Part shown: positions 60,402 through 64,000 of the stretch, piece by piece
Layout: each line of letters starts with the position of its first letter
Position numbering within the stretch: position 1 is the first letter of the stretch
DNA from: Paractinoplanes ferrugineus
GTDB taxonomy: Bacteria > Actinomycetota > Actinomycetes > Mycobacteriales > Micromonosporaceae
DNA length: 64,000 nucleotides
Reading direction: 5' to 3'
Assembly (NCBI RefSeq): GCF_016862195.1
Contig: NZ_BOMM01000049.1
Location: 124,001 to 188,000, forward strand
The notes under the pieces: model-generated
Database searches by the model: none
The model's input: only the letters and a program-made list of their open reading frames with translations
What the model was told of the DNA's origin: nothing
Program-made: the position numbers and the translations under genes

Positions 60402-63395
60402 ATGCGCCGCGAGGTATTCCTTCTGTCGCATCCTGACGATTCCGCCCCCGTCGAGGAGCTCGCCCGCAGGTTACGAGACGCTGAGTTCGAACCGATGCAT
60501 CACGGCATGGTCAGGGTGGGCGACTCTCCGCTGGCCGTGGCATCGTCGCTGCTGAGCCGCGGCCTTCCTGTAGTCATCTGCGGTACTCCCCGCGCCGCGG
60601 TCTCGAGACTGGTCAAGTCGCTGTCGAACGCCGCGAACACCCGGCCGGGTGCGCAGGTCTTCGTGGTCCAGATGGAACCGGACATGGACCTCGATCATCT
60701 GTCGCTGACCAACGCCGTGGCGCCGTACTGGGAGGACCCCGATGCCGCGTTCCTGCGCCTCAAGCGAGCGTTGGACGCGTGTTTCCCGCAGCCGTCGCAG
60801 GCTCCCGTGGGGTCTGCTGAGGTTGCTGGTCGGGAGCCGGACGGGCCGGTTGACTTTCTCGAGGCCACCACGGCCGGCGGCTTCAACCGGCGTGCCGTCG
60901 ATGACTTCATTCAGCGGCTGCGGCCGGCTGTCGCCGCGGCCCAGTTCACTGGTGTGCCCACGCCGCCGGCGCTTCTGCGTGCGGCCGGTGTGATCGTCGG
61001 CGATCGGCTGACTCGAACCGGGCTGCTGCTGTTCGGTGCGCGGCCGCGCGATGCGCTGCCATCCGCGGTGGTGCAGTGCACGCAGTTCTACGGGACGGAG
61101 CGGACGGCCCGCCGTGACAAGATTCCTGACCTGGACCAGAACATTCAGCGTCAGATCGTCGGTGCGTGGCAGTTCGTCGCTGACCGGGTGAGGGACGGGG
61201 AGCAGCCGACCTCGTCGGGTCCATATGCCGAGGCGGTGTATCGATACCCGATGCTTGCGGTGCGCGAGGTGATCGCGAACGCGTTGGTACACCGTGACTA
61301 TCAGGCGTCAGACATGTGCGTGCACGTGCGGTTGTTTACCGACCGGCTGGAGGTGACCAGTCCGGGCTCCTGGGGGTGGCGGGAGCTTGCCGACAACGAG
61401 CCGAAGAGCCTCGCGGACCTGGCAGGGGAGTCTCGACGCCGGAATTTCCGTCTTGCCAGCACTCTGACATGGATCTCCCTGGTCGAGGGCGAAGGCAGCG
61501 GCATTCCGACGGCTGTCGATGAGTGCGATCGCGTGGGGGCGCCGCGCCCTGTCGTCGTCGAGCACGATGGTCACGTCACCGTGGTCATCCGACCCATGCC
61601 GATCAAGGCGACGTCCCCGATCGTCATCGTGTACGCAGCGCGGGACCGGATCTGGGCCGAGTGGCTGCGCGGCTGGTTAACCGCCGCCGGGCTCCAAACT
61701 GTTCTGCACTGTGTGCAGACGTCCACGTCGACGCCCGGCGACTTTGGTCAGGTCTTTGTGGTCTACTCCCGTGATCTTGCAGAACGCATGCTAGACGTGC
61801 GCACGATTACGGGCCCGGCAGACGGGTCAGGACCAGGTTCCGCGCCCTCGTTGCCCACGCTGCGCGTCGACGCCTCCTCGCAGCCGGTGTGGGGCAACCC
61901 CGTGCTGGACGTTATGGGGGTTGGCGAAACCAGGGCATTGGAGCAGATCTTCGCCGCTCTTGAGGTGCCATTCGACGATCAGCGCGCTCCTGGTGCCTCG
62001 GGAACCGGGACCGCGGTCAGCTACCCGAACGACAGGCTGCCCGCCTCGTGGCGAATCTACCTCGTCCGGAATCCACGCTTCATCGGCCGCGCCGCCCTGA
62101 TGGAACAGATCCGCGATTGGTTCCAGAACGCAGGTGCTGGCGGGGGCCGGATGGCTCTGGTCGGCCTGCCGGGCATCGGAAAAACACAGATCGCGCTCGA
62201 GTATGCCTATCGCTTCGGCGCGGCCTACGAGACGGTGTGGTGGATCAACGCCGCGCAACCGGACCGAGTCCGGATGGCTCTGGTCGATCTCGCCCGAACG
62301 CTCGAAATACCGGGCGATGACGAGGAACTCGTCGCTGGGGCGCTCGAGGCCTTGCGCCGGGGAGATCGCGTTGGCAGGTGGCTGATCGTGCTCGACAACG
62401 CGGACTCACCGCGCGAACTCCACGACCTCTTACCGTTCGGGTCCGGGCACGTCCTGATCACTTCTCGCAACCCCCAGTGGAACGACATCGCGTCGGTCGT
62501 CGACGTCGATGTCTTCGACCGGGTCGATAGTGTGGAACTGCTGGGCAGACGTACCGCCGGTGTCTCGCTCGAACGGGCGGACGAGCTCGCCGCCACGCTG
62601 GGCGATCTGCCGCTCGCTCTCGAGCAAGCCCGCACTTGGCTATTCGAGACCGCCATGGTCGTCGATGAATATCTCCGCTTGCTGAGCGAGAACACCGCGC
62701 GGCTGATGGACGAAGGCGCTCCAGTCGACCATCAGGTGACCTTGTTTTCGACCGTCAGACTCGCCCATCAAGCCTTGCTTCTTCACGATCCGGCCGCTGC
62801 CGTGGTTCTGGAGTTGTGCGCTGAGCTCGCGCCGGAACCCATCCCGATCCGGCTGATCCTCGGCCAAGTGCTCACCGACATCCTGGCCTCCATCGATCCT
62901 CGGATGCATGACCCCCTGCTGCAACGCACCTTGTATAGCCAGATCGCCCGACACTCGCTAGCTCGGATCGACTCGGAAAACAGCGCCTTGGTGCTACACC
63001 GCCTGACCCAGGACATCATCCACTCGAGCATGGACCCGGAACAACGACGAGAGCGGCAAGACCAAGCCCAAGCCATACTGGCAGCAGCGGAACGTGGACA
63101 CCCAGAAGCTGCCGACAATTGGCCAACCTTCGAGGCATTGCTCCCGCACCTTAGGCCACCCGGGAGCCTCCGGTCAGCGATTCCGGCCGTCCGGAAGCTC
63201 GTTCTCGATACGGTGACATACCTGAACTGCAGCGGTCAGCATCTCGCCGCCGGTGACCTCGCACAAGAAGCGCTACGCGAGTGGCTGTCGCGATCCAGCG
63301 CTCAGGATCCGACCACAGAACATCTGTATCGTGAGTATCGACGCGCCCAGCGTGCGCAGGGACGTGACGATGACGCGACGTCATTCGAACAGTAA
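60402..63395 (+). CDS. TIR-like / AlbA-HATPase / TIR-like / NB-ARC / TPR protein, 997 aa
   Basis: A 997-aa multidomain protein. Residues ~1-130 form a TIR-like flavodoxin fold (REVFLLSHPDDSAPVEELAR, LPVVICGTPRAAVSRL). Residues ~150-395 match AlbA_2/HATPase_c_4-type proteins (FYGTERTARRDKIPDLDQNI, LAVREVIANALVHRDYQASD, RLEVTSPGS). A second TIR-like domain starts near 404 (SPIVIVYAARDRIWAEWLRG). NB-ARC follows with P-loop GLPGIGKTQ (~588-596), Walker B WLIVLDNADSP, ITSRNPQW and GDLPLALEQARTWL. The C-terminus is winged-helix then TPR-like. ATG 60402 is used with weak SD support. It resembles STAND immune sensors and FxsT-like proteins, with an inserted ATPase-like module. Confidence 0.78.
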   Translation: MRREVFLLSHPDDSAPVEELARRLRDAEFEPMHHGMVRVGDSPLAVASSLLSRGLPVVICGTPRAAVSRLVKSLSNAANTRPGAQVFVVQMEPDMDLDHLSLTNAVAPYWEDPDAAFLRLKRALDACFPQPSQAPVGSAEVAGREPDGPVDFLEATTAGGFNRRAVDDFIQRLRPAVAAAQFTGVPTPPALLRAAGVIVGDRLTRTGLLLFGARPRDALPSAVVQCTQFYGTERTARRDKIPDLDQNIQRQIVGAWQFVADRVRDGEQPTSSGPYAEAVYRYPMLAVREVIANALVHRDYQASDMCVHVRLFTDRLEVTSPGSWGWRELADNEPKSLADLAGESRRRNFRLASTLTWISLVEGEGSGIPTAVDECDRVGAPRPVVVEHDGHVTVVIRPMPIKATSPIVIVYAARDRIWAEWLRGWLTAAGLQTVLHCVQTSTSTPGDFGQVFVVYSRDLAERMLDVRTITGPADGSGPGSAPSLPTLRVDASSQPVWGNPVLDVMGVGETRALEQIFAALEVPFDDQRAPGASGTGTAVSYPNDRLPASWRIYLVRNPRFIGRAALMEQIRDWFQNAGAGGGRMALVGLPGIGKTQIALEYAYRFGAAYETVWWINAAQPDRVRMALVDLARTLEIPGDDEELVAGALEALRRGDRVGRWLIVLDNADSPRELHDLLPFGSGHVLITSRNPQWNDIASVVDVDVFDRVDSVELLGRRTAGVSLERADELAATLGDLPLALEQARTWLFETAMVVDEYLRLLSENTARLMDEGAPVDHQVTLFSTVRLAHQALLLHDPAAAVVLELCAELAPEPIPIRLILGQVLTDILASIDPRMHDPLLQRTLYSQIARHSLARIDSENSALVLHRLTQDIIHSSMDPEQRRERQDQAQAILAAAERGHPEAADNWPTFEALLPHLRPPGSLRSAIPAVRKLVLDTVTYLNCSGQHLAAGDLAQEALREWLSRSSAQDPTTEHLYREYRRAQRAQGRDDDATSFEQ

Positions 63396-63550
63396 ATGGC
63401 GGTTGTACGCAAACGACAAGATGGCGAGTCGCCCTAGTACTCCAGCCGCACTTTCAGGCCTGGAGTCTGCGCAGGTAGTGGCTGGTTCCCGCCCAGTATT
63501 GATGGCGGCGCCGCCACGACGCCGATCGTGCTATGTAGACTCCCGACCTC

Positions 63551-64000
63551 GTGTCGGTGGATCTTGTGTCAGGCTGGACGGTGGGCCTGGACGATGTGAT
63601 GGCCCGCATCGCGGCTCGGTTCGGACGGGTCGAACCACGCCGCCGGGTACGGGGTTACCTGCTCGGCTTGTTGTCGCCTCTGGCCGGCAAGAACGGCGGG
63701 ACGATCGCCGAAGCGGCCGGCGATGCCACGCCCGACGGCATGCAGCGTCTGCTCAACCGTACCGGTTGGGACGCGGACGCTGTCCGTGATGATCTGCGCG
63801 ACTACGTCATCGAACACCTCGGCGACGACAACGGCGTGTTAATCGTCGACGAGACCGGATTCCTGAAGAAAGGCGTCAAGTCCGCCGGGGTCCAGCCGCA
63901 GTATTCCGGCACGGCCGGCGAATCGAGAACTGCCAGCTCGGGGTGTTTCTCGCCTACGCCAGCAACAAAGGACGAGCCCTGATCGATCGAGAGGGCTACC
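63551..64000 (+). mobile_element. IS701-family transposase, frameshifted and cut by window end
   Basis: GTG 63551 begins an IS701 transposase: IAARFGRVEPRRRVRGYLLG, TPDGMQRLLNRTGWDADAVR, and the first catalytic Asp in VLIVDETGFLKKGVKSAGVQ, then QYSGTAG. At about 63919 one base is missing relative to the family (GGC-CGA expected), after which the correct reading, IENCQLGVFLAYASNKGRAL, continues in another frame to the window end. The window-frame stop at 63980-63982 is therefore premature. It is either a decayed copy or a sequence error. Confidence 0.8.

Noticed and set aside
1..64000. CRISPR array or tandem-repeat array
   Set aside because: No regularly spaced direct repeats of 20-40 bp were seen on reading through the window.

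Overview
The window looks like chromosomal DNA from a high-GC actinomycete, most likely a Micromonosporaceae-type filamentous organism. The reasons are very high third-position GC, many GTG starts, Scr1-type XRE/DUF397 regulator pairs, a PF04672 methyltransferase, GPP34 and NB-ARC/TPR proteins, and actinobacterial IS701/IS110/IS66 remnants. The genus is inference. No rRNA, intact tRNA or CRISPR array was seen.

Layout. 1-4808 (minus): a run of regulators (XRE/DUF5753, DUF397, a large HTH protein) leading into an L-asparaginase and a PPC/DUF296 protein. A second, truncated HTH paralogue runs off the left edge. 5448-9156 (plus): a small zinc-ribbon protein, then an amide-use operon (APC permease, acetamidase/formamidase, GPP34 protein). 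9249-19851 (plus): a tightly coupled cluster of biosynthetic appearance: PF04672 methyltransferase, a Cys-rich 40-residue ORF, a radical-SAM-like enzyme with an unusual CX2CX2C motif, a divergent phosphoketolase, an enolase-superfamily enzyme, a HAD protein, a class I methyltransferase, a creatininase-family amidohydrolase, a PhyH dioxygenase, an ATP-grasp-like protein and a YrdC-domain protein. I do not recognise the pathway.

20131-35731 is a probable defence island of visibly lower GC at its left end. The plus-strand operon encodes a PD-(D/E)XK-like nuclease, two uncharacterised proteins (476 and 946 aa), a winged-helix protein and an 1855-aa DEAH helicase with a DUF1998-type C-terminus (DruE-like). 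The convergent minus-strand operon encodes a GHKL/MORC-like ATPase, a DUF4338 (DruA-like) protein and a small protein. The two operons meet at a hairpin that looks like a bidirectional terminator. This combination resembles Druantia and MORC-type systems but matches no subtype I can name exactly, and is my main candidate for an undescribed system.

35.7-45.5 kb is a mosaic. It has a tRNA-like 3' end, three small conserved genes, a 775-aa HTH/NB-ARC/TPR protein, one secreted protein, and a graveyard of gene fragments (WD40 tail, IS66, MCP tail, LamG, integrase) ending at a 42-bp tRNA-Arg 3' fragment that looks like an attachment site. 45.7-52.9 kb is a carbohydrate-use locus: secreted parallel beta-helix (pectate-lyase-like) protein, SDR, sugar-type kinase, ABC importer (ATPase, permease, lipoprotein binding protein) and a divergent ROK regulator with candidate operators. 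53.4-56.9 kb is a PadR-controlled ABC export-type operon. 57.5-60.2 kb holds small secreted/lipoprotein genes and decayed mobile-element pieces. 60402-63395 encodes a 997-aa protein with TIR-like, AlbA/HATPase, TIR-like, NB-ARC and TPR-like regions, a plausible STAND-type sensor. The window ends inside an IS701-family transposase with a frameshift.
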